Shown: positions 24,995 to 32,010 of the stretch, in pieces | Numbering within the stretch: position 1 is the first letter of the stretch | How the letters are laid out: each line of letters starts with the position of its first letter | DNA from: Muribaculaceae bacterium | GTDB lineage: Bacteria > Bacteroidota > Bacteroidia > Bacteroidales > Muribaculaceae | NCBI GenBank assembly: GCA_017651515.1 | Contig: JAGCCU010000032.1 | Location: 1 to 32,010 of the forward strand | Reading direction: 5' to 3' | DNA: 32,010 bases | Notes under the pieces: model-generated | Told to the model about the DNA's origin: nothing | Databases searched by the model: none | The model's input: only the letters and a program-made list of their open reading frames with translations | Position numbers and translations under genes: made by a program

Positions 24995-26101
24995 TCACTC
25001 GCTGAATTCCATCAAGTAAGCCTTGATGAATTCGTCAATGTCGCCGTCCATCACACCACCCACATCACTGGTCTGATGTCCCGTGCGGTGATCCTTTACG
25101 CGGCGGTCGTCAAATACATAGCTGCGTATCTGGCTGCCCCACTCAATTTTCTTTTTAGAGTCTTCAACCTTGCGCTGCTCTTCCTGGCGGTGCTGTAACT
25201 CCTTGTTATAAAGAATTGATTTCAGGTTGCGAAGGGCATTCTCGCGGTTCTTGGGCTGGTCGCGAGTCTCAGTGTTCTCAACAAGGATTTCCTCTTCTTC
25301 GCCGGTATATGGGTCTTTATACTGGTAACGCACACGCACGCCGCTTTCCACCTTGTTCACGTTCTGACCACCGGCACCACCGCTGCGGAAAGTGTCCCAC
25401 GAAATGCGGGCTGGGTCAAGGGTGATTTCGATAGTGTCATCAACAAGAGGGGTGACAAATACTGATGCAAACGAAGTCATGCGTTTGCCTTGGGCATTGT
25501 ATGGTGATACGCGCACAAGACGGTGTACGCCGTTCTCGCTCTTCAGGTAACCATATGCAAAAGAACCCTCGGCACTGATGGTGACGCTCTTGATGCCCGC
25601 TTCATCACCCTCGACCATGTGCTCGATCGCTGTCTTGTAACCATGACGCTCACACCAGCGCAAGTACATGCGCATGAGCATCTGCGCCCAATCCTGACTC
25701 TCGGTTCCACCGGCACCTGAATTGATCTTGATGATGGCGTCCATCTTGTCCTCGTCGCGACGGAGCATATTGCGTAATTCGAGTTTCTCAACTTTGTCGA
25801 GCGCCTGAGTGTATAGCTCATCAACGTCGCTTTCTTCAATAAGGCCTTCCTTGACGAAGTCGAAACCTGTAGCCACCTCATCGACCGACTTGCTCACTTC
25901 ATCGCAGCTGTCAATCCAGAAATGGAGCATCTTGATTTTCTTCATCTGTGCTTCGGCGGCCTTCTGGTCGCTCCAGAAGTCGGGCACATGCGTGCGCAAT
26001 TCTTCCTCCTCTACCTCGATGCGCTTATTGTCGATGTCAAGATAGCTGCGTAATGACTCCGCTCTCTCCTGTAATGCCTTGAGTTGTTCTTGTGTAATCA
26101 T
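24995..26101 (-). CDS. prfB: Peptide chain release factor 2
   Basis: 368 residues in one continuous frame. GGQ (244-246, in SGGAGGQNVNKVES) is the peptidyl-tRNA hydrolysis motif, and the stop-codon reading motif is SPY (199-201) where E. coli has SPF. It ends translation at UGA and UAA. At codons 20-22 the sequence reads TAT CTT GAC, where most bacteria have CTT TGA C and a programmed +1 shift; here the in-frame TGA is gone, so the usual self-control is absent. The gene starts 9 bases after the acyl-CoA ligase stop and is very probably cotranscribed with it. Confidence 0.96.
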   Translation of the reverse strand: MITQEQLKALQERAESLRSYLDIDNKRIEVEEEELRTHVPDFWSDQKAAEAQMKKIKMLHFWIDSCDEVSKSVDEVATGFDFVKEGLIEESDVDELYTQALDKVEKLELRNMLRRDEDKMDAIIKINSGAGGTESQDWAQMLMRMYLRWCERHGYKTAIEHMVEGDEAGIKSVTISAEGSFAYGYLKSENGVHRLVRVSPYNAQGKRMTSFASVFVTPLVDDTIEITLDPARISWDTFRSGGAGGQNVNKVESGVRVRYQYKDPYTGEEEEILVENTETRDQPKNRENALRNLKSILYNKELQHRQEEQRKVEDSKKKIEWGSQIRSYVFDDRRVKDHRTGHQTSDVGGVMDGDIDEFIKAYLMEFSE

Positions 26102-26110
26102 TTTCTAAAT

Positions 26111-27934
26111 TCATTTTTTACGATAGTCGGCAGCGTACATTGCGTCAATCAGGCGGGAATAACGCTTGTTGATAACGGCACGGCGTATCTTGAGCGTATT
26201 GGTGAGCTCGCCATTTTCCATTGTGAACGGGCGGGGCAGGAGTACGAAACGCTTTACTTGCTCGTATGAGGCGAGGTTTTTCTGATAGCTGTCAATGCGT
26301 CCTTCAATCATTTTATGTATATCATGATTGTTGACCAGTTCCTCATTGTTGGCAAACTCAATCTTCTCCTTCTCTGCATAGGCTTTCAACTCCTCAAAGT
26401 CGGGAACTATAAGTGCCGAGACATATTTCTTACCGTCACCAATGATAGCAACCTGCTCGATAAATTTGTCCTGTCCGAGAGCCGTTTCCAGCATCTGGGG
26501 TGCGATGTACTTTCCGTTACTGGTCTTGAAAAGGTCTTTAAGACGTTCGGTGAGGATGATTTGTCCTGCCTCGTTGATCTCGCCGCAGTCGCCGGTGTGG
26601 AACCAACCGTCGGGTTCGAGCACGGCAGCGGTTTCCTCGGGCTTGTTGTAGTAGCCCTTCATCACTGTCGGGCCCTGCACGAGAATCTCGTTGTTCTCGC
26701 CAATCTTCACGTTCACGCTTGGAATGGGATACCCGATAGTGCCTATCTGCCAGCCTACGTTCTCGAAGAAGCATACCGAAGCATTGGTTTCGGTCAGGCC
26801 ATAGCCGATTACGATATTGATGCCCACCGAGTGGAGGAATTCAGTGATGTTGTCGCTGAGCATGGCTCCGGCAGTTGGGAAGAAACGGCCGCGCTCGATT
26901 CCTATGGCTCCGCGCAGTTTCTTGAACACTTTGTTCTCGAAATACTGATACTGTTTCTCAATGAGCAATGGAGGTTTCTTGCCAAGTCGCACATATTTCA
27001 GATTGCGGGTCTTACCTACAGATATTGCTCGTTTGACAAGCATTCGGAGCACCGGTGCGGCAGCAGCCAGATTGTCGGTTACGGCAGTATAGACCTTCTC
27101 CCAGAATCGAGGCACGCTGCACATGCAGGTGGGCTGTACTTCCTTTACGGCACGCTGGATGTCCTTGGGGTCGTAGTTGATGGCTATGCGCACGCCCTGT
27201 GTGAAGCATACCATCGTCCAGCCCAGCTCAAACACGTGGCTGAACGGGAGGAAACTCAGCGAAATATCGGTTTCAGGGTCGAGTTTTATACGTTCGCAGT
27301 GAGCCCACATGGCAGCATCGAAATTGCTGTGGGTGAGCATTACGCCCTTTGGCATTCCCGTTGTGCCAGAGGTGTAGATGAGGTACATCAAGTCGGTGTT
27401 CACGCTCTCGTTGCTTCGTTTCTCTACCTCTTCCTTCACCTCATCGGCATGTTTGTGCCCCAGTTCCAGCATCTGTTGCCAGGTGAGGACTCGAGAGTCG
27501 GTCTTTGAGAATTTCACATCGGGATGCAGTGAAATCACATATTTCAATGACTCACATTCATCGAGCAGCGAAATGGCCATGTCAACCTGATTTTGGTCAC
27601 CGGCAAAAATCATTGTGGCACCAGAGTCATTGATGATATATGCAGCTTCGCTGCGGCTGCTTGTGGCGTAGATTGATACTGGAACGGCCCGGTTGCGGAA
27701 TGCCGCAAAATGGCTTATCAGCACCTCCGGGCAGTTTTGGGTGAATACGCAGAAACGCCCCTGAACTTCCACTCCCAGATGGCACAAAGCCGCCGCTATA
27801 TCGGTAACACATTGCTGCATTTTATTCCACGACATCGAGGTCCATTGACCTGTCTTCAGGTCGCGGTAACGCATCTGCTCACGGTCGCCATAAATTGCCG
27901 CCTGAGCAGGCAATAGTTTTACGAATTTATTCAT
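26111..27934 (-). CDS. Long-chain acyl-CoA synthetase (AMP-forming)
   Basis: 607 residues from ATG 27934 (MNKFVKLLPAQAAIYGDR). AMP-binding motifs: YTSGTTGMPKG (187-197), GYGLTET (377-383), HTGD (446-449) and the ERLKDLFKTSNGKYIAP hinge region (463-479), as in the FadD15/FAA1-like branch (COG1022). It activates fatty acids to acyl-CoA with ATP (EC 6.2.1.3) at the inner membrane. An upstream in-frame start at 27964 overlaps the -7 box and is rejected. It heads a minus run fadD-like - prfB - argB-like - asd. Confidence 0.92.
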   Translation of the reverse strand: MNKFVKLLPAQAAIYGDREQMRYRDLKTGQWTSMSWNKMQQCVTDIAAALCHLGVEVQGRFCVFTQNCPEVLISHFAAFRNRAVPVSIYATSSRSEAAYIINDSGATMIFAGDQNQVDMAISLLDECESLKYVISLHPDVKFSKTDSRVLTWQQMLELGHKHADEVKEEVEKRSNESVNTDLMYLIYTSGTTGMPKGVMLTHSNFDAAMWAHCERIKLDPETDISLSFLPFSHVFELGWTMVCFTQGVRIAINYDPKDIQRAVKEVQPTCMCSVPRFWEKVYTAVTDNLAAAAPVLRMLVKRAISVGKTRNLKYVRLGKKPPLLIEKQYQYFENKVFKKLRGAIGIERGRFFPTAGAMLSDNITEFLHSVGINIVIGYGLTETNASVCFFENVGWQIGTIGYPIPSVNVKIGENNEILVQGPTVMKGYYNKPEETAAVLEPDGWFHTGDCGEINEAGQIILTERLKDLFKTSNGKYIAPQMLETALGQDKFIEQVAIIGDGKKYVSALIVPDFEELKAYAEKEKIEFANNEELVNNHDIHKMIEGRIDSYQKNLASYEQVKRFVLLPRPFTMENGELTNTLKIRRAVINKRYSRLIDAMYAADYRKK

Positions 27935-27961
27935 AATTATAAATATTATGCCAATTTGGTG

Positions 27962-27969
27962 CAAATTTA
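27962..27969 (-). promoter_or_regulatory. -7 box of the acyl-CoA synthetase gene
   Basis: TAAATTTG followed by CACC on the minus strand, 27 bases before the ATG. No clear -33. Confidence 0.5.
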
Positions 27970-28029
27970 CTAATTTTTTCCGAGATTACCTCGTCATTAT
28001 CGTTTTTAAAAAAACTTTTACAAAATAAC

Positions 28030-28059
28030 TTGTGGGTTCAAAAAAATGTAGTACCTTTG
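28030..28059 (+). promoter_or_regulatory. rpsO promoter
   Basis: TTG (28030-28032), 19 bases, TACCTTTG (28052-28059): a full Bacteroidetes promoter. The start near 28066 leaves about 32 bases of leader, AT-rich with the palindrome AATAATTATT. Confidence 0.75.
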
Positions 28060-28097
28060 CAGCGCAATTTTGCAAAAATAATAATTATTTTATCGTA

Positions 28098-28373
28098 ATG
28101 TACTTAGATTCAGAGAAAAAGAAAGAGATCTTCGGAAAGTACGGTGCCAGCAATACTGATACTGGGTCGCCTGAGGCTCAGATTGCATTATTCTCTTACC
28201 GTATTTCCCACCTGACCGAGCATTTGAAGGTCAACAAGAAAGATCATACGACTCAGCGTGCACTTAAGATGCTTGTTGGTAAGCGTCGTAAATTGCTCGA
28301 TTATCTGATGCGTAACGACATCGCTCGTTATCGTGCTCTTATCGCTAAGAAAGAGCTCGGTATCCGCAAGTAA
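28098..28373 (+). CDS. rpsO: 30S ribosomal protein S15
   Basis: 91 residues (MYLDSEKKKEIFGKYGAS...). The segments NTDTGSPEAQIALFSYRI, ISHLTEHLK and MLVGKRRKLLDYL are the conserved rRNA-binding core of S15. The ATG at 28098 gives the normal N terminus; a longer frame opening with a GTG at 28032 would begin inside the promoter. S15 binds 16S rRNA early in small-subunit assembly, and in E. coli represses its own message; the short leader gives no clear sign of that here. Single gene with its own promoter and terminator. Confidence 0.98.
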   Translation: MYLDSEKKKEIFGKYGASNTDTGSPEAQIALFSYRISHLTEHLKVNKKDHTTQRALKMLVGKRRKLLDYLMRNDIARYRALIAKKELGIRK

Positions 28374-28384
28374 TCGCAAAACGG

Positions 28385-28435
28385 TTCACGAAATCGTGAA
28401 AAGAAACTGCATTCACCATTCGGTGGATGCAGTTT
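28385..28435 (+). terminator. Two tandem hairpins after rpsO
   Basis: First TTCACGA-AA-TCGTGAA (28385-28400), then a 14-pair stem AAACTGCATTCACC / GGTGGATGCAGTTT with an ATTC loop (28404-28435) and one G-T pair, followed by TCACTTTTA. The second is a good intrinsic terminator. Confidence 0.8.
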
Positions 28436-28515
28436 TCACTTTTAATACATTAAATTCTTGGCCACATTAATTGTCTGTGTCAGTCACTTTCAGTTCCGCC
28501 GACCCGCCGACTTGT

Positions 28516-29643
28516 TTACTTATTATTAGTAAGAATAATATTTATGATTGCATTTACGTCTACAATGTCAATCACGCCATCGCCCGAAATATCGGCATTG
28601 CCAGAATAGTCGGCCTCGGTCTTTTTATGAAGGATGATATTAATTACTGCATTCACATCACCCACATCAACATCGCCTTCACCGGTTAGGTCGCCGGTAA
28701 CAATTGGTGTTGTGTAGCCATTGTCAATGAGAATACCAACGATTACATAATCCCAATTATCACACTTGCCATCACTATTGATGTCGAATTGTGGATGTAT
28801 GCAATTAAAGTTCCATGGATTATCAGGATCATGGTCTTCACTAGGTTGACCACTAATAAAATGGGATAAAATTGCCCCTAAATCTGATTCATTAATAACT
28901 CCATCGCTATTCACGTCGCCCTTTCTTATATATGGCGTGATATCAAGATTCATGGGATTATTGCGAAGAAAATTTATAATCATTTGCCAATCTTGGACAG
29001 TGGCCCTGCGTCCATCACCATCAATGTCGGTGTTTTCTGCAGGGAAAGAATAATTACCTATATTCCAAATGACGTGAACCACGCAATTAGCATCATACGG
29101 GTCAACCACACCATCTTCATTCACATCATAAATGCTATTGTAGCTGACCGTGATGCTCTTAATTCTTGCAGTTTCTGCAGAAATAGTAAAAGCACTTACA
29201 TCAGAAGGGAACACACAAGTGACAGTATTGCCGATTATGTACGGCGACGCACTGCCACTATTAGTAGTGATTTGAATCAAACTCGCACCAGTTATTGTCT
29301 CAATGACAACTTTAGAGATGGAGCAGCCATTCTTGGCAGTCCACTGAATACGTCCACTCCAATTCTCTCCGAAATGATTGTTCGATTCATTTACACTACA
29401 CAAATACAAGAATTGCCGACTATCAAGTTTGCCGACTAAAAAATGTTGGTATGTCATGACGGCAAACGCGTCATTTAACACCTTGTCTTTGTTATACACA
29501 TACGAATAGTTCGTTGAAATCTCGTTGCTGTCAAAGCCCATTGACAGCAGATTGGAGTCTGACGTGTAGTCATAAGTCACATCGATGCCCCAGCTTTTAA
29601 GGGCGACAATGGATGCGAAGAATAAGAGTAGAATCTGTTTCAT
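28516..29643 (-). CDS. Secreted protein with six dockerin-like Ca-binding loops
   Basis: 375 residues with a signal peptide (MKQILLLFFASIVALKSWG). Residues about 20-170 are a beta-rich region of no recognised family (ISKVVIETITGASLIQITT, ARIKSITVSYNS; this pattern recalls carbohydrate- or surface-binding beta-sandwiches). From 173 on there are six EF-hand-like loops: DVNEDGVVDPYD (173-184), DIDGDGRRATVQD (206-218, one extra residue), DVNSDGVINESD (243-254), DINSDGKCDNWD (287-298), DLTGEGDVDVGD (318-329) and DISGDGVIDIVD (351-362). They pair as three dockerin-like units; only the last pair ends in the INIIL helices seen in the two LRR proteins. No cohesin is in the window. Probably surface-exposed. 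Confidence 0.8.
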   Translation of the reverse strand: MKQILLLFFASIVALKSWGIDVTYDYTSDSNLLSMGFDSNEISTNYSYVYNKDKVLNDAFAVMTYQHFLVGKLDSRQFLYLCSVNESNNHFGENWSGRIQWTAKNGCSISKVVIETITGASLIQITTNSGSASPYIIGNTVTCVFPSDVSAFTISAETARIKSITVSYNSIYDVNEDGVVDPYDANCVVHVIWNIGNYSFPAENTDIDGDGRRATVQDWQMIINFLRNNPMNLDITPYIRKGDVNSDGVINESDLGAILSHFISGQPSEDHDPDNPWNFNCIHPQFDINSDGKCDNWDYVIVGILIDNGYTTPIVTGDLTGEGDVDVGDVNAVINIILHKKTEADYSGNADISGDGVIDIVDVNAIINIILTNNK

Positions 29644-29783
29644 ATCAAGAGTGTTTTAAATTAATAATTTTGTTATTTACTGTAGTTTCAAAGGGGATTC
29701 AAAAAATATTAAGGCAACACATCAGTAGGCACACTCCGCGCTAAGGCAGAATGTGCCGAATAATATGACTTTGAAAATGTTTG

Positions 29784-29876
29784 CTAAGATTTTCTGGGGG
29801 GGGGTAACGCGCTGGAATCCAGCGGATTATAATGCCCGCTGGAGGTGGTGGCCAAAAGTCTGTTTCGCGTGCTCAT
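29784..29876 (-). CDS. Possible 30-codon leader frame containing Pro-Pro-Pro
   Basis: ATG at 29876, reading MSTRNRLLATTSSGHYNPLD then SSALPPPRKS, stop at 29784-29786. It starts about 19 bases after a predicted transcription start and covers the competing hairpins; the nine-C run is read as three proline codons. No clear ribosome-binding site. It could be a control frame or chance. Confidence 0.25.
   Translation of the reverse strand: MSTRNRLLATTSSGHYNPLDSSALPPPRKS
29810..29842. promoter_or_regulatory. Three-arm competing hairpin
   Basis: CGCTGG (29810-29815) can pair with CCAGCG (29819-29824), or CCAGCGG (29819-29825) can pair with CCGCTGG (29836-29842), but not both. The middle arm is shared, the layout of an attenuator-type switch. 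It lies beside the nine-G run in the probable leader of the six-loop gene. Confidence 0.4.
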
Positions 29877-29901
29877 GACGATGCGGTTGCGTATCTGCTT
29901 G

Positions 29902-29935
29902 CAAATATAATGATTTTTTGCATTTTTCCTTCAAA
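29902..29935 (-). promoter_or_regulatory. Promoter-like site for the six-loop dockerin gene
   Basis: TTTG (29935-29932), 22 bases, TATATTTG (29909-29902) on the minus strand; spacing slightly long. The leader to the ATG at 29643 would be about 250 bases. Confidence 0.45.
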
Positions 29936-30107
29936 AATTGCTCAAAATTTAATTCTTTGCCTAAAAAATGCTATGCATGAGCACCGACACGACGCCGTCG
30001 GACTTATGTGATTTAGAGTTTACTCTTTTAGTGAAGTGGGGTCACCAAAAAGGTCGCGCAAGTCATTGAACCGCGCTACGGTGTCTGAGCCAAATATTTT
30101 TATAGCA

Positions 30108-30154
30108 ACTTGATTCTCTCCAAGAATGTTCAGGTATCTCGGAGAGAATCAAGT
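30108..30154 (-). terminator. Perfect 14-base inverted repeat after the LRR gene
   Basis: ACTTGATTCTCTCC (30108-30121) and GGAGAGAATCAAGT (30141-30154) flank 19 bases. It lies 77 bases past the stop of the LRR gene on the minus strand and is followed there by TGCTATAAAAATATTT. A terminator is the simplest reading; a remnant of a small mobile repeat is possible. Confidence 0.55.
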
Positions 30155-30180
30155 CAAAAAGCTTGTAACTTGTAGCCAAA

Positions 30181-30228
30181 CGCTTGTCTACTCGTTTACT
30201 CGTTAACTTGTCAACTTGTCAACTCGTT
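30181..30228. repeat. Six tandem octamers, 3' of the LRR gene
   Basis: CGCTTGTC, TACTCGTT, TACTCGTT, AACTTGTC, AACTTGTC, AACTCGTT in an unbroken register, consensus (A/T)ACT(T/C)GT(T/C), ending two bases before the stop codon complement of the LRR gene. A related GACTTGTTTACTTATTA lies at the 3' end of the six-loop dockerin gene near 28509. Confidence 0.75.
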
Positions 30229-30230
30229 TA

Positions 30231-32010
30231 CTATAACTTCAGTATGATATTGATCATCACATTCACGTCTTCAACGTCGATGTAGCCATTACCATCCATG
30301 TCACCGTTGCCGGGATAGTCGCTCATGCTCTTGTTCTTCAAGATAATGTTGATAGCTGCATTTATGTCTTCAACATCCACAAAGCCGTTGCCGTCAAGAT
30401 CACCCAAAATGCCCCCGCCTTCAATGGGAATGTCTTCCCAATCGGTACCTTGATATCTCTTCGGCATCCAGTGCTTCGCACGAGCCATGTTCACCTGCGC
30501 GGCTGTAATTTCATTATTTTCTGTTGAATTTGGATTTATTGTTATAATACCTAAAAAGCCTTCAGGTTCTGATGACGGTATCGTACGCAGACTATTGATT
30601 AATGTCGTCATATCGTCTCCTTTAATCTGGTTTCTGGTGATGCGCAAATCTGATAGCTTGTTGAGACCTTGTGCCGAAAAAGAGCTTAGGTTGTTGTGTT
30701 GCAACCAGAGAGTGGTTAAGGCACTGCAACCAGCAACATTAACCGAGGTCAAGGCGTTATCCCTGGCGGTCAATTTAGTCATTAACGTATTGTTGCTGAC
30801 GTCCAGCGTTGTCAGTGCGCTGTAGCTGGTGATTGACAGGTCGGTGAATTTGTTGCCACCAATATACAGGTACTGAACAGAATTGGGCAGTGAGAACATC
30901 GTTGAGAACTGATTGTTTGAACAATTCAAAGTCTTCAGTGACGTGCAGCCCGACACGTTGAGCGAAGCCAGGTCATTGTATGAGCAGTTGAACACGGTCA
31001 TGCTGGCGTTGTCATTCACACTAAGTGACCTGAGGGCATTCTTGCCGGTGATGCTCAGCGACGTAAACTTGTTGCCGCCGCAGTTAATCAACTCAATGCT
31101 GCTTGGGATGTTGTTCATCGAGGTGAGCTGGTTGCCGTTGACATAGAGGCTTTTTAGTGAAGAACACGGGCTTAGGTCGATGGAGGTGAGCCTTTGGTTA
31201 GTCAGTGACAGTGTTTCCAGTTTCGGCAGACCAGTGAGGTCAATGGAGGTTATCTTCCCGACGTTGTTGGCGCTGCAGTCGAGCGAGGTCAGCGACGAGC
31301 AACCAGTGACATTGACGCTCTCCAAGTTATCTGAGTTGCTGGTGGAGACTCGGGTCAGGTTCGTGTTGGAGTTGCAATCGAGCTTTTTCAATGCACTGCG
31401 GGACGACATGTCGAGTGTACCAGTGAGTTTGTTATTGTAACAGTACAGATTTTGTACCGAGCTGGGGATGGTACCTAGCGAAGTGAACTCGTTGTCAGAG
31501 CAATCGAGCGTTGTCAGGGCCGTACAGCCCGAAGTGGAAAGTACTGTCAAAGCATTGTAGCTGGCATCAAGGTTAGTAAGCAAGGTGTTATTGCTGGCAT
31601 CAAGTTCTTTTAAATATCGATTGGCGCTTATTGTTAGCGAGGTAAACTTGTTGCTGCCACATTTCAATTGCTCTATGTAACTGGGTAGCGAGGGTAATGA
31701 GGTGAGCTGGTTGTAGGAGCAATCCAGTTTTGTGATTGAGCTTGGAAGTTCCGGCAGCGAAGATAGGTTGTTATTTGAGCAGTCGAGTGTTTGCAAATAG
31801 CAAAGACGTTGTATTCCCGTGAGGTCGCTGATGCTTTTACTGCTGACATTAAGTGAAGTCAGGTTTTGTAGTTGAGCTTTGGTGAAGTATTCCTCAGGGC
31901 TCACCAACGAGCGTAAAGATGAGCGGAAGTTGGCATCGGGGAATTTTTCGGTAGTGATTATCTCGCCGTAATCGTTGGTGAAATGGGTATAGTAGTCATT
32001 GCCGCCAAAA
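30231..32010 (-). CDS. Leucine-rich repeat protein with C-terminal dockerin-like domain, N terminus cut by window edge
   Basis: The frame is open to the right edge, so the signal peptide is missing; 592 residues are visible. A GTG at 31907 is only an internal codon: the upstream part (EIITTEKFPDANFRSSL) is typical of the start region of such LRR proteins. Counting from 31907, residues 12-430 hold about 20 repeats of the type LTSLDCSNNxLTSLxxIPS. A larger unit of 73 residues is seen: CGSNKF at 83, CYNNKL at 156, CGGNKF at 276, IGGNKF at 349. The tail has loops DLDGNGFVDVED (503-514) and DMDGNGYIDVED (536-547), nearly identical to the tail at 11013-11145. A surface adhesin role is inference. 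Confidence 0.85.
   Translation of the reverse strand, partial: FGGNDYYTHFTNDYGEIITTEKFPDANFRSSLRSLVSPEEYFTKAQLQNLTSLNVSSKSISDLTGIQRLCYLQTLDCSNNNLSSLPELPSSITKLDCSYNQLTSLPSLPSYIEQLKCGSNKFTSLTISANRYLKELDASNNTLLTNLDASYNALTVLSTSGCTALTTLDCSDNEFTSLGTIPSSVQNLYCYNNKLTGTLDMSSRSALKKLDCNSNTNLTRVSTSNSDNLESVNVTGCSSLTSLDCSANNVGKITSIDLTGLPKLETLSLTNQRLTSIDLSPCSSLKSLYVNGNQLTSMNNIPSSIELINCGGNKFTSLSITGKNALRSLSVNDNASMTVFNCSYNDLASLNVSGCTSLKTLNCSNNQFSTMFSLPNSVQYLYIGGNKFTDLSITSYSALTTLDVSNNTLMTKLTARDNALTSVNVAGCSALTTLWLQHNNLSSFSAQGLNKLSDLRITRNQIKGDDMTTLINSLRTIPSSEPEGFLGIITINPNSTENNEITAAQVNMARAKHWMPKRYQGTDWEDIPIEGGGILGDLDGNGFVDVEDINAAINIILKNKSMSDYPGNGDMDGNGYIDVEDVNVMINIILKL
30301..30360 (-). repeat. Copy B of the dockerin-tail DNA cassette
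   Basis: About 56 of 60 bases equal copy A at 11013-11072 (opposite strand). Both encode AAINIILKNKSMSDYPGNG; differences are third-position or edge changes. Confidence 0.8.

Larger units (their letters stand above)
29644..30230. other. Intergenic region of 587 bases, rich in hairpins and repeats
   Basis: No normal-length gene on either strand. It holds, from left: a GGCACA/TGTGCC hairpin (29728-29757), a nine-G run (29796-29804), three competing arms CGCTGG / CCAGCGG / CCGCTGG (29810-29842), a promoter-like site (29902-29935), a CCGAC/GTCGG hairpin (29984-30001), a 14-base perfect inverted repeat (30108-30154) and octamer repeats (30181-30228). The left half is probably the leader of the six-loop dockerin gene, the right half the 3' end of the LRR gene. 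Confidence 0.7.

Noticed and set aside
26315-27508. 397-codon open frame on the plus strand
   Set aside because: It lies fully antisense to the acyl-CoA synthetase gene, has no recognisable motif, and follows from codon bias of the true frame.
28471-28689. 72-codon open frame on the plus strand after rpsO
   Set aside because: Mostly antisense to the end of the six-loop gene; a shadow of the Asp/Asn-rich repeats.
30108-30154. Inverted repeat as ends of an insertion sequence
   Set aside because: Only 19 bases lie between the arms and there is no transposase; a terminator or repeat remnant is simpler.
30181-30228. Tandem repeats as a possible CRISPR array
   Set aside because: Eight-base units without spacers; no cas genes.
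31907-31907. GTG as start of the right-hand LRR gene
   Set aside because: The frame is open upstream to the window edge, reads as normal LRR-protein N-terminal sequence, and a signal peptide is lacking at the GTG.

Overview
The window looks like a chromosomal segment of a gut-type Bacteroidales bacterium (Prevotellaceae/Muribaculaceae-like; the genus cannot be fixed from the sequence). The evidence is a glycine dehydrogenase split into two subunits, DUF4292, DUF4421 and DUF5103 (type IX secretion plug) proteins, BspA-type leucine-rich-repeat proteins with dockerin-like tails, and repeated promoter boxes of the Bacteroidetes form TTG/TTTG-N19-20-TAnnTTTG. No tRNA, rRNA, CRISPR array, insertion sequence or phage gene was seen.

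Layout. (1) 1-4198, minus: a glycine-cleavage operon read lipoate-protein ligase -> gcvT -> gcvH -> gcvPA -> gcvPB (cut by the left edge). The ligase can charge GcvH with lipoate. A terminator-like hairpin lies between gcvH and gcvPA. (2) 4283-9745: a divergent DUF4292 lipoprotein (plus) meets tail to tail a four-gene minus cluster for the envelope: lipoprotein -> outer-membrane phospholipase A -> DUF4421 barrel -> DUF5103 plug. (3) 9876-11320: a secreted BspA-like LRR protein with a dockerin-like tail, followed by a possible tiny secreted-peptide gene on the opposite strand. (4) 11360-18381: an AraC-type regulator divergent from a five-gene drug-efflux-type operon (TolC-like, HlyD-like, fused double ATPase, two ABC-2 permeases), resembling E. 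coli YbhG-F-S-R plus an outer-membrane channel. (5) 18405-22150: a heterodimeric ABC exporter of the TM287/288 type. (6) 22198-23049: a small exported Ala/Lys-rich protein with a clear terminator. (7) 23074-27969, minus: long-chain acyl-CoA ligase -> prfB -> an unusual ArgB-like kinase -> asd. (8) 28030-28435: rpsO with its promoter and tandem hairpins. (9) 28516-32010, minus: two more secreted dockerin-tailed proteins, one with six Ca-binding loops and one long LRR protein cut by the right edge, separated by about 590 bases rich in hairpins, a nine-G run and octamer repeats.

The most interesting signals are: the near-identical dockerin-like tail cassette shared by distant secreted genes; a short leader frame upstream of the six-loop gene that carries a nine-C run read as Pro-Pro-Pro inside competing hairpins; a strongly altered ArgB-like kinase next to asd; complementary degenerate ATP sites in both ABC systems; a release factor 2 gene without its usual programmed frameshift; and a short antisense signal-peptide gene with its own promoter. 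Functions are read from recognisable motifs and remembered family features; no database search was made.
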